The translations under genes and the position numbers were made by a program. A stretch of DNA of 58,526 nucleotides from Clostridia bacterium (GTDB lineage Bacteria; Bacillota; Clostridia; Oscillospirales; CAG-272): contig JAFXHU010000004.1 in assembly GCA_017533565.1 (NCBI GenBank), positions 1-58,526 on the forward strand, in the 5' to 3' direction. Under the pieces are notes generated by a model. That model made no database searches. It saw nothing but the letters and a program-made list of their open reading frames with translations, and had not been told where the DNA came from. Below, piece by piece: positions 34,516 through 44,316 of this stretch. Position 1 is the stretch's first letter, and each line of letters begins with the position of its first letter.

Positions 34516-35334
34516 TTAAACGGAGAACGCTCGCTCGCGAAACTCCTGCGGGCTCATTCCCGTTATGCTGCGGAAAACGCGCGAAAAGTAATTCGGGTCC
34601 TCAAAGCCGACCTCCGCACCGATTTGCGAAATGCTTTCGCCCGTGCCCGAAAGCAGGACCTTTGCCTTTTCGACACGGTATTCGTTGATAAAGCGCGTCA
34701 CCGTCTTGCCTACGGAGCTTTTGAAAAATCTGCAAAAATGCGCCTCGCTCACGTAACACATCTCCGCAAGACGGGAGGTGGTGATTTTCTCGTGATAATG
34801 CCCCGAAACGTAGGCTATTACCGTATCGAGCCTTTTAAGCATCTCTGCCGCGGGCGGGCCCTCCTTTGCCCCCTCTGCTGCGTAGGTATAATTGCGGTAA
34901 AGATAGGTTAAAAGCGTGTATAAAATCCCCTTTGTCGCCATATCAGAGCCGATATCTTCTCCTTTATACTCGTCCGCAAGCTCGGCAAAAAAGTGCTTGA
35001 TTTTATCGTCGCCGCGCACTCGGTTGCAAATCGGATTTGCAATTTTCTTTATATCCGAAAGAAAATCGGGATACAAAAGTATGGAATAATATTCCGCCGT
35101 CCCCCTCGCCACAAAGGAATGTATCTCGGTGCTGTTAACCACAACGAGGTCGCCGCACTTGGCATCAAATGCCTTACCGTTGCAGATAAAATCGCACTCT
35201 CCGCCCGTCATATAAAGCATCTCGATATGCTCGTGCCAATGCGGAACGAGGTTTTTGCCCGAGTACATTCTAAACTTTACCGTAAAGTTGTTCTCGAGCG
35301 CGGGTATTTTTTCGTAAAGCTCTAATTTTCCCAT
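34516..35334 (-). CDS. AraC family transcriptional regulator
   Basis: A 272-residue regulator with an N-terminal cupin sugar-sensing domain (about 1-100, VPHWHEHIEMLYMTGGECDFICNGK) and two C-terminal helix-turn-helix motifs (about 180-270, SRLAEMCYVSEAHFCRFFKSSVG and ISQIGAEVGFEDPNYFSRVFRSITGMSPQEFR). I chose the ATG at 35334, giving MGKLELYEK; the earlier in-frame ATG at 35373 has no ribosome binding site. It lies between the glucuronide transporter and the divergent isomerase/oxidoreductase pair and may control either. Confidence 0.9.
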   Translation of the reverse strand: MGKLELYEKIPALENNFTVKFRMYSGKNLVPHWHEHIEMLYMTGGECDFICNGKAFDAKCGDLVVVNSTEIHSFVARGTAEYYSILLYPDFLSDIKKIANPICNRVRGDDKIKHFFAELADEYKGEDIGSDMATKGILYTLLTYLYRNYTYAAEGAKEGPPAAEMLKRLDTVIAYVSGHYHEKITTSRLAEMCYVSEAHFCRFFKSSVGKTVTRFINEYRVEKAKVLLSGTGESISQIGAEVGFEDPNYFSRVFRSITGMSPQEFRERAFSV

Positions 35335-35382
35335 AGTTAACCCCAAAATCAAAATTGTGCTATTAATATGCAAAAAAAATAC

Positions 35383-35411
35383 TTGAAATATTCCGAAATT
35401 AATTATATACT
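35383..35411 (+). promoter_or_regulatory. Promoter of the isomerase-oxidoreductase operon
   Basis: TTGAAA (35383-35388), 17-bp spacer, TATACT (35406-35411), 50 bp before the start at 35462 in the region shared with the divergent AraC gene. Confidence 0.82.
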
Positions 35412-35461
35412 AAAGGTGACGGAAAATCAATACAAATTTATATCCAAAAGGAGAAAAAATT

Positions 35462-36280
35462 ATGAACGTTGGCGTTGTCGTTATTTTAAGAAATGCCGAC
35501 GAGGTTGATGCCGCATTCAAAAGCGCATACGACCTCGGCTTTAAGCATTGTCAGCTTATTTGCTGGAACAAGGAGCTTTTTAACCGCGAAACGGCGGATA
35601 AGGTGCTTTCCGCGCTTAAAAAGTACGATTTAAAGATTTCCACCTTCTGGTGCGGCTGGTCGGGTCCCACCGCATGGAACTTTACCGAAGGACCGCAGAC
35701 CCTCGGACTTGTGCCCGAGTGCTACCGCTTTCAGAGAATGCAGGAGCTTTGCCAAGGCTCTGATTTTGCAAAAATGATTAACGTTGACAAGATTGCAACT
35801 CACGTCGGCTTTATGCCCGAAAACCCCTCTACCGAGCATTATCGCTCTGTGGTAGCCGCAATCCGTGTCGTTGCAGCTCATTGCAAGGCAAACGGACAGT
35901 CCTTTCTCTTCGAAACGGGACAGGAAACGCCCACCACCCTCCTTCGCACTATACAGGACGTCGGCACGGGTAACCTCGGTATCAACCTTGACCCCGCAAA
36001 CCTTATCCTTTACGGAAAGGGCAATCCCGTTGACGCGCTTGACACCTTTGGACAGTACGTTATGGACGTCCATGCAAAGGACGGATTTTATCCCACCGAC
36101 GGCAACAACCTTGGCAAGGAGGCAAAGGTCGGAGAGGGAAAGGTTAACTTCCCCCTTCTTATCTCCCGTCTTAAGGAAATCGGCTATAACGGCACCGTAA
36201 CCATTGAGCGCGAGATTTCGGGAGAGCAGCAGACCATCGACATCGCGGACACCAAAAAATACCTGGAGGCGCTTATATGA
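35462..36280 (+). CDS. Sugar phosphate isomerase/epimerase, TIM barrel
   Basis: A 272-residue xylose-isomerase-like TIM-barrel protein. Expected metal ligands are Glu in FETGQET (about 151), Asp in NLDPANLI (about 178), His in DVHAKDG (about 202) and Glu in TIEREISG (about 247). Family members act as sugar or inositol isomerases, epimerases or dehydratases; substrate unknown. AAAGGAG precedes the ATG. Overlaps the next gene by four bases, so the pair likely works on the same sugar. Confidence 0.87.
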   Translation: MNVGVVVILRNADEVDAAFKSAYDLGFKHCQLICWNKELFNRETADKVLSALKKYDLKISTFWCGWSGPTAWNFTEGPQTLGLVPECYRFQRMQELCQGSDFAKMINVDKIATHVGFMPENPSTEHYRSVVAAIRVVAAHCKANGQSFLFETGQETPTTLLRTIQDVGTGNLGINLDPANLILYGKGNPVDALDTFGQYVMDVHAKDGFYPTDGNNLGKEAKVGEGKVNFPLLISRLKEIGYNGTVTIEREISGEQQTIDIADTKKYLEALI

Positions 36281-37245
36281 AAAAGGTAGCACTTGTCGGA
36301 ATAGGCGGAATGGGCTTCGTTCATTACAATGCCTACAAAAAGCTTGCGAATGCAAAAATTATCGCGGTTGCCGACCCGCGCACCGAAATGGCAAAGGAAA
36401 AAATCGGCGAGGATGATGTAAAGGTTTACGCAAGCCTTGAGGAGCTTCTTGAAAACGAAAGCCCCGATATGGTTGACGTTTGCACCCCGAGCTATATGCA
36501 CGCCGACCTCTCTATTTACGCTATGGAGCATGGCTGTGACGTTATTTGCGAAAAGCCGATGAGCGTTACCGTTGAGGATACCGAGCGTATTATCGAGGCT
36601 ATGGAAAGAACGGGAAGGACCTTTATGGTTGCCCACGTAGTAAGATTTATGGCGCGATACGTTTACCTCAAAAAGGTTATTGATTCGGGCGAGCTTGGAA
36701 GGCCCGTGCATATTCAAATGAAGCGTATCTCCGCCGTCCCCCGCTGGAGCTGGGAAAACTGGATGCGCGACGTTGAAAAATCGGGTGGCGCGGCAATCGA
36801 CCTCTCCATTCACGATATCGATTTTGCACAGTATGCCTTCGGCACACCGAAAAGCATCTCTGCCGTGCATCACGAGATGAAGGAGGATAACGATTACCTC
36901 GTGTCAAATCTCGTTTACGACGGCTTTACCGTAAGCATTATCGGAGGCTGGTATAGCGCAGATATCCCCTTTAACGCATCCTATACCGCGATTTTTGAAA
37001 ACGGCATCGTTATCTCCGACGGCGCGACGTTTACCAAAAACGGAGAGCCTATTGAAGTCGAGGTCGGAGAGGTAAGCGAAAACACTGGAATTAACCTCTC
37101 GGGAGCTGACGGCTATGCCGACGAAATCGCATACTTCGTTGATTGCCTTGAGCGCGGTGAAAAGCCCGAAAGAGTAACTCCCGCCTCCTCGCAAAACAGC
37201 GTAAGGCTCACTCACGAGCTTATAAGCAAGGCTGCCGTTGTATAA
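36277..37245 (+). CDS. Gfo/Idh/MocA family oxidoreductase
   Basis: A 322-residue NAD(P)-dependent oxidoreductase. Rossmann fold with VGIGGMGFVHYNA (about 7-19), CTPSYMHADL, the EKPMS motif with the catalytic Lys (about 93), and GGAAIDLSIHDIDFAQY with the conserved Asp/His (about 170-180) in the C-terminal domain. Coupled to the TIM-barrel gene, a pairing common in sugar-acid, inositol and 3-keto-glycoside breakdown. Confidence 0.9.
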   Translation: MKKVALVGIGGMGFVHYNAYKKLANAKIIAVADPRTEMAKEKIGEDDVKVYASLEELLENESPDMVDVCTPSYMHADLSIYAMEHGCDVICEKPMSVTVEDTERIIEAMERTGRTFMVAHVVRFMARYVYLKKVIDSGELGRPVHIQMKRISAVPRWSWENWMRDVEKSGGAAIDLSIHDIDFAQYAFGTPKSISAVHHEMKEDNDYLVSNLVYDGFTVSIIGGWYSADIPFNASYTAIFENGIVISDGATFTKNGEPIEVEVGEVSENTGINLSGADGYADEIAYFVDCLERGEKPERVTPASSQNSVRLTHELISKAAVV

Positions 37246-37310
37246 GCATAAAACAAACGAAAAAAGGCACGGGGCGCGAAATTAACCGCACCCCGTGTTA
37301 AATTATTCAA

Positions 37311-37337
37311 AAAAGCGGCAGGTCTGCCGCTTTTTTT
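37311..37337. terminator. Bidirectional terminator between convergent genes
   Basis: Stem AGCGGCA..TGCCGCT (37314-37331) with A-run before and T-run after. A second weaker hairpin CACGGGG/CCCCGTG lies at 37268-37287. Confidence 0.88.
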
Positions 37338-37341
37338 GTTT

Positions 37342-37359
37342 TGTAAAGTATTATTTACA
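37342..37359. repeat. Copy of 18-bp palindrome family
   Basis: TGTAAAGTATTATTTACA, 16 of 18; it contains the stop codon of the AraC gene and lies between convergent genes, so it is not upstream of any start. CGTGTTAAATTA lies about 50 bp away. Confidence 0.5.
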
Positions 37360-38236
37360 ATTTTGCGCGGTAATCGCTCGGAGTCATTCCCGTGTACTGC
37401 AAAAACAGTCTTATAAAATGAGACGTGTCGAAGCAGCCGATTGCCGCGGCAATGCTCGCGAGGCTTCGCTGTCGGTCGGAGAGCAGCTCCTTTGCCGTTT
37501 CGACCCTTCGCTGTGCAACGAATTTACCGGGGGTCGTGCCCGTCACCCGCTTGAATTTTGAAAGATACGCCGTGCGCGACATTCTCGCCATTTTTACAAG
37601 AGCGTCTATACTTACGTTTTCGTAGTAATGCTCGTAAAGGTAGGATATGCTCGCAATAAATCCGTCGTCGAAAACGGGGTCGCTTTCCTTTCTCTGCGTG
37701 CTTTTGCACACCTCGCAAAGCTTCGTGATTACTATCGTCGCCAAAGCCTCGCTCATTATCCCGTCTGCAACGCTCGTTCCCTTGTCGATTGCCTCCATTT
37801 GGCGAAGGTGGGCGTAAACCTCCTCAAAGTCATCGCCCGAAAGGTGCAGGTGAAGCTTGTCCGACACCCTCTCTCTCATCATCGGGTCAATGTGAAACAG
37901 CGTCGAGTAGGTCGGAAGCCGCATAAGGCTGGTTGAATTTTTCTGCATAAAGGAGGGGGAGAGAAGAAGGTGATAAACGTCAAAGCCCGCGCCACCGTCG
38001 TACCCGTGTAAAATATTCGGCGGAATTATGAATACGTCACCTCTTTTTGCGGGATAGGTTTTTTCACCGAAATAGTGCGTCCCCGAGCCGCGCGTTATTA
38101 TGTTAATTTCGTAAAACGCCTGCGAGTGCCTGTCCTCGGCGTAATTTGCGTTGGTATAGCCGTGGGTAACGTATTCTCCGTAATAAAAGCTGTCAATCGG
38201 CCGCCAATGGTCAAGACCGTTTATTTTAATCGGCAT
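37355..38236 (-). CDS. AraC family transcriptional regulator
   Basis: A 293-residue regulator. N-terminal cupin (about 30-120, FYEINIITRGSGTHYFGEKTYPAKRGDVFIIPP) and C-terminal double helix-turn-helix (about 195-293, VSIDALVKMARMSRTAYLSKFKRVTG and ASIAAAIGCFDTSHFIRLFLQYTGMTPSDYRAKL). The ATG at 38236 has AAAGGAG upstream; the GTG seven codons earlier includes that site. Divergent from the GH95 gene and so its likely regulator. Confidence 0.9.
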   Translation of the reverse strand: MPIKINGLDHWRPIDSFYYGEYVTHGYTNANYAEDRHSQAFYEINIITRGSGTHYFGEKTYPAKRGDVFIIPPNILHGYDGGAGFDVYHLLLSPSFMQKNSTSLMRLPTYSTLFHIDPMMRERVSDKLHLHLSGDDFEEVYAHLRQMEAIDKGTSVADGIMSEALATIVITKLCEVCKSTQRKESDPVFDDGFIASISYLYEHYYENVSIDALVKMARMSRTAYLSKFKRVTGTTPGKFVAQRRVETAKELLSDRQRSLASIAAAIGCFDTSHFIRLFLQYTGMTPSDYRAKL

Positions 38237-38273
38237 TACGCGCTCCTTTCCGCCCACAAATTACAGTGGTATT

Positions 38274-38291
38274 TATGCACAATTATTTACT
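38274..38291. repeat. Half-conserved copy of the palindrome family
   Basis: Right half TTATTTACT is conserved (8 of 9), left half poorly (5 of 9). In the 248-bp divergent region, 37 bp before the AraC start. Confidence 0.3.
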
Positions 38292-38364
38292 TTAGAAGTT
38301 ATATACTTTATATATATTGTAAATTATCCGTATTCCTATACAATGAAAAGTGTATTTAGATACA

Positions 38365-38393
38365 TTGATTATATCACATCGTTGTTGTATAAT
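38365..38393 (+). promoter_or_regulatory. Promoter of the GH95 gene
   Basis: TTGATT (38365-38370), 17-bp spacer, TATAAT (38388-38393), leaving a 5' leader of about 85 bases before the ATG at 38485. Confidence 0.82.
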
Positions 38394-38484
38394 CAAGGCG
38401 TAGTCCGAAATTTGTACAAAAATATTTTGACGGACTGACGGGAAATGTATTGATCCGACAAATCCCGCGGAAAGGAATTTTATT

Positions 38485-41400
38485 ATGAAAAGAAGGGGAA
38501 TTGCATTTATGCTCTCTTTTGCTTTGCTCACGGGAAGCGTGCTTGGCGCTTTGCCTGCGCTTGGAGTCGTTGCCTCCGCCGCCGATGCGGACGCCAAAAT
38601 TATCGACTCTCCCGATATACCGCTTCGCCTGCAATATGACGAGCCTGCCTCTCACGGTATAAATACCTCGTTTGAAACCGAGGAGGGTGTTGGTGAGCTT
38701 GGCAGCAACTCCGCTACCAAAAACGCTCTTGACGACTGGCAAAACTGGTCTATTCCGATTGGTAACGGCTATTTCGGAGCAAACGTTTTCGGAAGAACCG
38801 AAACCGAAAGAATACAGATTTCCGAAAAGACGCTTGCCAATCCATACGGAAGCTGGAACACTTCAAAGGGCGGTCTTAACAACTTCTCCGAAACCTATAT
38901 CGACATCGGACATACCGAGTCGGAGGTTACCGACTATACTCGCGCGCTTGACCTCAAAACCGCTGTTTCAACGGTTAACTATACCTACGGCGGCGTGAAA
39001 TATTCCCGCGAATATTTCACCTCCTATCCCGATAAAGCGCTGGTTATAAAGCTTACCGCCGATACCGCGGGCGCGCTTGATTTCACGCTTCGTCCCACCG
39101 TCCCGTTTGAGCAGTCCTATTCCGACGGTGAAAGTAAAACGCTTGCTCGCGCAGGCAAGGACGTTTCAAAAACGGGTACCGTTGACTCCTATATTGAAAA
39201 CGGAGTTGGTGTGGTGGAGCTTTACGGAAAGCTCGGCTACTATGACGTTGACTTCCTCGGCATATATCACGTATATACCGACGGTGAAATGACCGCCTCC
39301 ACCACGGAGCATAAATGGACCGACAGCGACGGCACCGCTATGACCGATACCGACGGCACTATCGTTGTTTCGGGTGCAACCACCGCTTATATTTACGTGA
39401 CGCTTGGCACCGACTACGAGCTTAATTACCTTAACTACTGTAATGACAAGCCTACTTATACCACCACTCTTGACGATACGAGAGTGAAGGTGGAGGGCTA
39501 TATGAATGCCCTTGCCGCAAAAATCAACACCGAAAGCCTTGACACCTCCTACGAGGCTGTAAAGGCTGCGCACGTTGACGATTACGGTACTATTTTTAAC
39601 CGCGTCGCGCTTGACCTTGATTGCGACCCCGCGGATTTTGAGCTTACCACCGACGAGCTTGTTGCCAACTATCGCAACGGCACGAACGAGTCCACTTACC
39701 TTGAAGCTCTTATTTTCCAATACGGAAGATACCTTCTTATCGCATCCTCAAGACAAGGCTCGCTTCCCGCAAACCTTCAGGGCGTGTGGAATAAATACAA
39801 CTACACCCCATGGTCTGGCGGCTTTTGGCACAATATAAATATTCAGATGAACTATTGGCCCGCATTTTCCACGAATATGGCGGAGATTTTCGAGCCGTAT
39901 ATGGACTTCGTTGACTCCTATCTCCCTGTTTTAAAGGTTGCGGCAAACACCAATATTAACGGCAATAACCCCTCCGCAAGCGGTGCGGACGGCGGCAACG
40001 GCTGGACAATCGGTGTCGGACTGCAGCCCTTTGACGTCGGCGGACAGTGGAGTCCGGGACACCTCGGCTTTACCACCGCAATGTTCTACGACTACTTTGC
40101 ATTCACACAGGACGGGGAGCTTCTTCCCGAAATGTTCAACCTCCTTGCGGAGGCGGCAAGATACATAACCAAAACGGTTGTAGAGGATGAGGAGGGACAC
40201 CTTCTCGTTCATAACTGCGAGTCCCCCGAGCAGTATCACGGCGGCTCGCTCTACTTTACAAACGGAACAACCTATGCACAGTCGCTTATCTACGAAAACA
40301 ACTACAATCTTCTTCGGCTTGCGGAGAAAATGGGAGTCAATATAAACGACGTTGATTCCTCCGACCTCTCCGAAAATGACAAGGCTATACTTAAAACCGT
40401 GCTTGCTCAAACCGATAAATACGACCCCATCAAAATCGGTCTTTCGGGTCAGGTAAAGGAATTCCGCGAGGAAACCACCTACGGCTCTATCGGCGCGGCA
40501 CAGTACGTCCATATTTCACAGCTTGTGGGTCTTTACCCCGGTACGGTAATCAATTCCTCCACCCCCGCTTGGCAGGATGCGGCATTCGTATCCCTCCGCG
40601 GCAGAGGTGACTCCACCGAGGGCTGGGGCTACGCTCACAGAGCAAACGCCTACGCAAGACTCGGAGAGGGTGATTACGCTCACTCTATGCTCCACAATCT
40701 CATACGCGACTCCATCGGCAACAACCTCTGGTCTCACTACTTCGTATATCAGATTGATGGTAACGGCGGCTTTACCGCGGGCGTTTCCGAAATGCTCCTC
40801 CAAAGCCACGAGGGATATATCGCTCCCCTCGCCGCCCTGCCGGAGGCTTGGGCAAGCGGCTCCTACACGGGTCTTGTAGCACGCGGCAACTTCCTTGTTT
40901 CTGCGGAGTGGGCGGACGGTCTTGCAAAAACCTTTAACATAACCTCACAGTCGGGCGGCACCGCCTCCGTTTACTACCCCGGCATCGCGGGCGTAAGCGT
41001 TGTGAGAGCCTCCGACGGCAAAAAGGTTTCCTTTACCGCTCAAAACAATAACCTTATTTCCTTTGAAACCGAGCTTGGCGAAACTTATATCATATCGGGC
41101 TTTACCGCGGTGGAGGAAATGAGCGCACCCGAAACGCTTACTGCATCGCGTGCGACCGTATTCTCGGATTTCAAGCTTGCCGTATCTCCCGTGGAGGACG
41201 CGGTTAAGTACAACCTCTACACCGCCGTGGAGGACGCACCCACCTACACCCTCGTTGCAAGCTCCGATACGGGCTACTTCAGCTATAAGCCGAAGGAGGG
41301 AGAGCTAAACGCCCGCACAACCTTCCGCGCCACCGCCGTTAACGCAAACGGCGTGGAGTCTGACGGCACTCTCTGCTATTATAATCCCGAGGATTATACG

Positions 41401-44304
41401 GTTGACGTTATAAAGGCGTCGGGTCTTGTAATAAACGATAATCTGCAAATAGTAATATACACAAACGGCACCGCCGCGGGATATAAGCTTTATAAGAAGG
41501 ACTCGCAGAGCGCGGCTTGGACGCACTATGCCGACTCCGACTATCCCCTCGCAATAATCACCGATTATAGCTCCACCGCAATCTACGGAGTCAGCGCGAT
41601 AAGCCTCGTTGACGGAGTGGAAAGCGAAATAAAGGCGGTAACGAAGAGTGGCGGCGGAGGTGCGCTCATCGACTACGACCCCTCAAACGTCTTTGCAGGA
41701 AAGCAATTCGTTGAGGGCGAGCTTGCCACAAAGGTGCATAGCGGATACGAAACCACCGTTGGTGCAACCGTCACCTACGGCTACGATAAGCTTACCGACG
41801 GAAGCAGCAACCTAAAAACGGGAAGATTTTCTTGCGCGTCGGGCTCTAATCAGGTGCTTGACGGAGTTATCGACCTCGGCGCGGGATTTTTTCTCGGCGA
41901 GCTGAAGCTCGAGGTATTCGCAAACGACAACAGCGGTAACAATCTTATCGTAGAGCTTTATTCCGAAGGAAAATGGACGCGCGCTGTCGAATTGACGAGC
42001 AACGCGGAAATAATCGCAAAAAAGGTTGGAAATTACGTGGTTATCGACCTCGGAGGCAGAAGGGCGGAGAAGCTTCGCGTTTTGATTTCCGAGATGTATA
42101 ACAACACCTCGATTACCTACTACGAGTTCATTTGTACGGGTACTGCCGACGAAAATACCAACCCGACCGTTGATAACGTGTTTGCGGGCAAAACCTTTAC
42201 GAAGGGCGCCGAAGCCTCCAACACCACCTCGATAACGCACAGCGTCGGCGGAGTTAACACCCTCGTTTACTACGATTATACGAAGCTTACCGATAACGGC
42301 TTCAATTACCAAACCGACCGCTTCTCCACCGTTATGGCTGACGGAGCAAAGCAGAAGATGGACGCAATAATCGACCTTGGCGTGCCGCATCTTCTTTACG
42401 ATTTGAAGCTATACGACTTTAACAACGTTAACGAGGGCGGATACGTATTCTGCGGTAACAAGCTTATCGTAGAGGCGTATTCTATGGGCAAATGGACGCA
42501 GGTAGTCAACCTCACGAGCTACGAGGAGATAATCTCCTACCGCGAATCCGATTACCTTCGCATACCTCTTAACGGCGTAAGTGCCGAAAAGCTCCGTATC
42601 TATATTCCCGAAGCGTACACGGGACCCGATAAAAACGGAACGGTTAAAACTCAAACCATTTCCTACTACGAGTTTAAATGCTCGGGTAAGGAGGATATAT
42701 ACAAATACGAATCCTTTGATAACGTTTTCGAGGGAAAAAGCTTCGTTCCCACAAGTGACGCCGCAAAGGTGGTTCATAACGGTGCGAATTCCGCATACGG
42801 CTATCCCACCCTTACCGACGGCAAAACAATAGCAGGAAACGTCCATAACGGAAGATTTTCCACCGCCTCCTCCGCCTCTAACCAGCATCTTGATGCGACG
42901 CTTGACCTCGGCGGAACGTATATCCTTAACGAGCTGCGTATCCAGGAGTTCCAGTCGGGCTTTGCGGGCGGCGACCTCACCGTACAGGTATATAATAACG
43001 GCGTATGGACCACCGTAATTTATCTCGCCTCCGAGGCGGAGATTAAAGCGCACAGCTCGAAAGCGAGCGACGGCGTAATAACGCTTGACCTCGGCGGAGC
43101 CGTTGCGGAAAAAGTGCGCCTTTACATCTCGAAGAAGGGCTCGTCCTCTACCATTTCGATTTGGGAAATCGAATGCTCGGGAAGCTTGAGAGAGGCTATG
43201 CTGAAGGTTGACCGCACCGAGCTTTACGAGCAGCTTATTCGCCTTCCAAAGGCGGATAGCGAAAACGAGCTTAACTGGAATTACGTTTACAACGAAACCT
43301 TTGAAAAATTCCTCGGCTACGCCACCGACTTGAAGGCAACGCAGGAAACGATCGACGCATATACCGCGGAAATAAAGGCTTATGCCGATGCGGTAAGCTC
43401 GCTTGACCTCTCTGCGTATAACATCGCGCTTGACGGCTCGGTTACTATGAATTTCCGCTTCACGGCTATAAACGCGAATATGCTTGACGAATATCCCGAC
43501 GCTTACTTAAGAGTCGTTATTCCGACGAAGGACGGTAGCGAAGCTCTTGAAATCCCGATTGCAAGCCTCGGCACGGACGCCTACGGAAGGTACGTCCTTC
43601 CCGTGAAGCTCAATGCCGCACAGCTTACCGAAAGGGTAGAGCTTACCGCGGTTTATGCCGACGGTGTGGAGGGTGTAACCTACGCCTACTCCGTGCGCGA
43701 CTACGTCGATTACCTTCTTGCCGATGCGGAATACGAGCTTGCATATCCGGGACTTACCGATTTCCTTTACGCAATGCTTAACTACTCCGCCTATGCACAG
43801 GCATACTTTGGCTATAACACCGACGCTCCCGCAAACGACGGCATCTACACCGATGTAACCGACCCCGTCCTCAATACGCAAGTTACCGTTGAGGACGAAA
43901 TGAGGGTAACGGGCGAGCTTCGTGGTATAGCTCCCGACGGCTGGATGCTCTCGCTTCTTTCCGAAACCACCGCGCGCATCTTCTTCGTGCTTGACGGGGA
44001 GGAGAATATTGCCGACTACGCCTTTACCCTTATAAAGGACGGCAACGAAGCCGAGATAACCCCCCATGCCGACGGCGAAAGATACCGAATTGATATTGCC
44101 GACATCGGAGCCTACGATCTTTCCGACGAATATACCGTGCGCGTAAGCCGCGGCGGGGAAAGCCTTGAGGTAAGCTTTACGGCTCTTGCATATTCCGCAA
44201 GCGTCCTTCGCGGTGAGGGCGATAACGCGGCTCTTGTCAACCTTGCAAAGGCACTGAAGCTTTACAGTGATGCGGCAAACGCCTTTGTTTCCAAAAATTC
44301 TTAA
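38485..44304 (+). CDS. Secreted GH95 alpha-L-fucosidase with carbohydrate-binding repeats
   Basis: A 1939-residue exported protein with a signal peptide (about 1-32). The GH95 catalytic part (about 80-830) has NLQGVWNKYNYTPW, NINIQMNYWP with the paired Asn (about 445), CESPEQYHG with the likely acid Glu (about 579) and FVYQIDGNGGFTAG with the likely base Asp (about 755). Three tandem discoidin/F5-8-like repeats follow (about 1065-1228, 1226-1403, 1408-1566; each with NVFAGK or NVFEGK, a KLTDG or TLTDG segment, RFS and a closing YYEF/SIWEIEC). A helical region and a C-terminal domain with FLYAMLNYSAYAQAYFGYNTDAP close the protein; I recall similar ends on other clostridial surface proteins. 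No sortase signal or C-terminal membrane anchor is visible. Acts outside the cell on alpha-fucosyl glycans; GH95 also includes galactosidases. Confidence 0.9.
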   Translation: MKRRGIAFMLSFALLTGSVLGALPALGVVASAADADAKIIDSPDIPLRLQYDEPASHGINTSFETEEGVGELGSNSATKNALDDWQNWSIPIGNGYFGANVFGRTETERIQISEKTLANPYGSWNTSKGGLNNFSETYIDIGHTESEVTDYTRALDLKTAVSTVNYTYGGVKYSREYFTSYPDKALVIKLTADTAGALDFTLRPTVPFEQSYSDGESKTLARAGKDVSKTGTVDSYIENGVGVVELYGKLGYYDVDFLGIYHVYTDGEMTASTTEHKWTDSDGTAMTDTDGTIVVSGATTAYIYVTLGTDYELNYLNYCNDKPTYTTTLDDTRVKVEGYMNALAAKINTESLDTSYEAVKAAHVDDYGTIFNRVALDLDCDPADFELTTDELVANYRNGTNESTYLEALIFQYGRYLLIASSRQGSLPANLQGVWNKYNYTPWSGGFWHNINIQMNYWPAFSTNMAEIFEPYMDFVDSYLPVLKVAANTNINGNNPSASGADGGNGWTIGVGLQPFDVGGQWSPGHLGFTTAMFYDYFAFTQDGELLPEMFNLLAEAARYITKTVVEDEEGHLLVHNCESPEQYHGGSLYFTNGTTYAQSLIYENNYNLLRLAEKMGVNINDVDSSDLSENDKAILKTVLAQTDKYDPIKIGLSGQVKEFREETTYGSIGAAQYVHISQLVGLYPGTVINSSTPAWQDAAFVSLRGRGDSTEGWGYAHRANAYARLGEGDYAHSMLHNLIRDSIGNNLWSHYFVYQIDGNGGFTAGVSEMLLQSHEGYIAPLAALPEAWASGSYTGLVARGNFLVSAEWADGLAKTFNITSQSGGTASVYYPGIAGVSVVRASDGKKVSFTAQNNNLISFETELGETYIISGFTAVEEMSAPETLTASRATVFSDFKLAVSPVEDAVKYNLYTAVEDAPTYTLVASSDTGYFSYKPKEGELNARTTFRATAVNANGVESDGTLCYYNPEDYTVDVIKASGLVINDNLQIVIYTNGTAAGYKLYKKDSQSAAWTHYADSDYPLAIITDYSSTAIYGVSAISLVDGVESEIKAVTKSGGGGALIDYDPSNVFAGKQFVEGELATKVHSGYETTVGATVTYGYDKLTDGSSNLKTGRFSCASGSNQVLDGVIDLGAGFFLGELKLEVFANDNSGNNLIVELYSEGKWTRAVELTSNAEIIAKKVGNYVVIDLGGRRAEKLRVLISEMYNNTSITYYEFICTGTADENTNPTVDNVFAGKTFTKGAEASNTTSITHSVGGVNTLVYYDYTKLTDNGFNYQTDRFSTVMADGAKQKMDAIIDLGVPHLLYDLKLYDFNNVNEGGYVFCGNKLIVEAYSMGKWTQVVNLTSYEEIISYRESDYLRIPLNGVSAEKLRIYIPEAYTGPDKNGTVKTQTISYYEFKCSGKEDIYKYESFDNVFEGKSFVPTSDAAKVVHNGANSAYGYPTLTDGKTIAGNVHNGRFSTASSASNQHLDATLDLGGTYILNELRIQEFQSGFAGGDLTVQVYNNGVWTTVIYLASEAEIKAHSSKASDGVITLDLGGAVAEKVRLYISKKGSSSTISIWEIECSGSLREAMLKVDRTELYEQLIRLPKADSENELNWNYVYNETFEKFLGYATDLKATQETIDAYTAEIKAYADAVSSLDLSAYNIALDGSVTMNFRFTAINANMLDEYPDAYLRVVIPTKDGSEALEIPIASLGTDAYGRYVLPVKLNAAQLTERVELTAVYADGVEGVTYAYSVRDYVDYLLADAEYELAYPGLTDFLYAMLNYSAYAQAYFGYNTDAPANDGIYTDVTDPVLNTQVTVEDEMRVTGELRGIAPDGWMLSLLSETTARIFFVLDGEENIADYAFTLIKDGNEAEITPHADGERYRIDIADIGAYDLSDEYTVRVSRGGESLEVSFTALAYSASVLRGEGDNAALVNLAKALKLYSDAANAFVSKNS

Positions 44305-44316
44305 CGGAGGTGCGCT

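Noticed and set aside
34393..34911. 172-codon open frame antisense to the AraC gene
   Set aside because: Basic, Arg/Leu-rich shadow product; the AraC reading frame with two helix-turn-helix motifs is clear.
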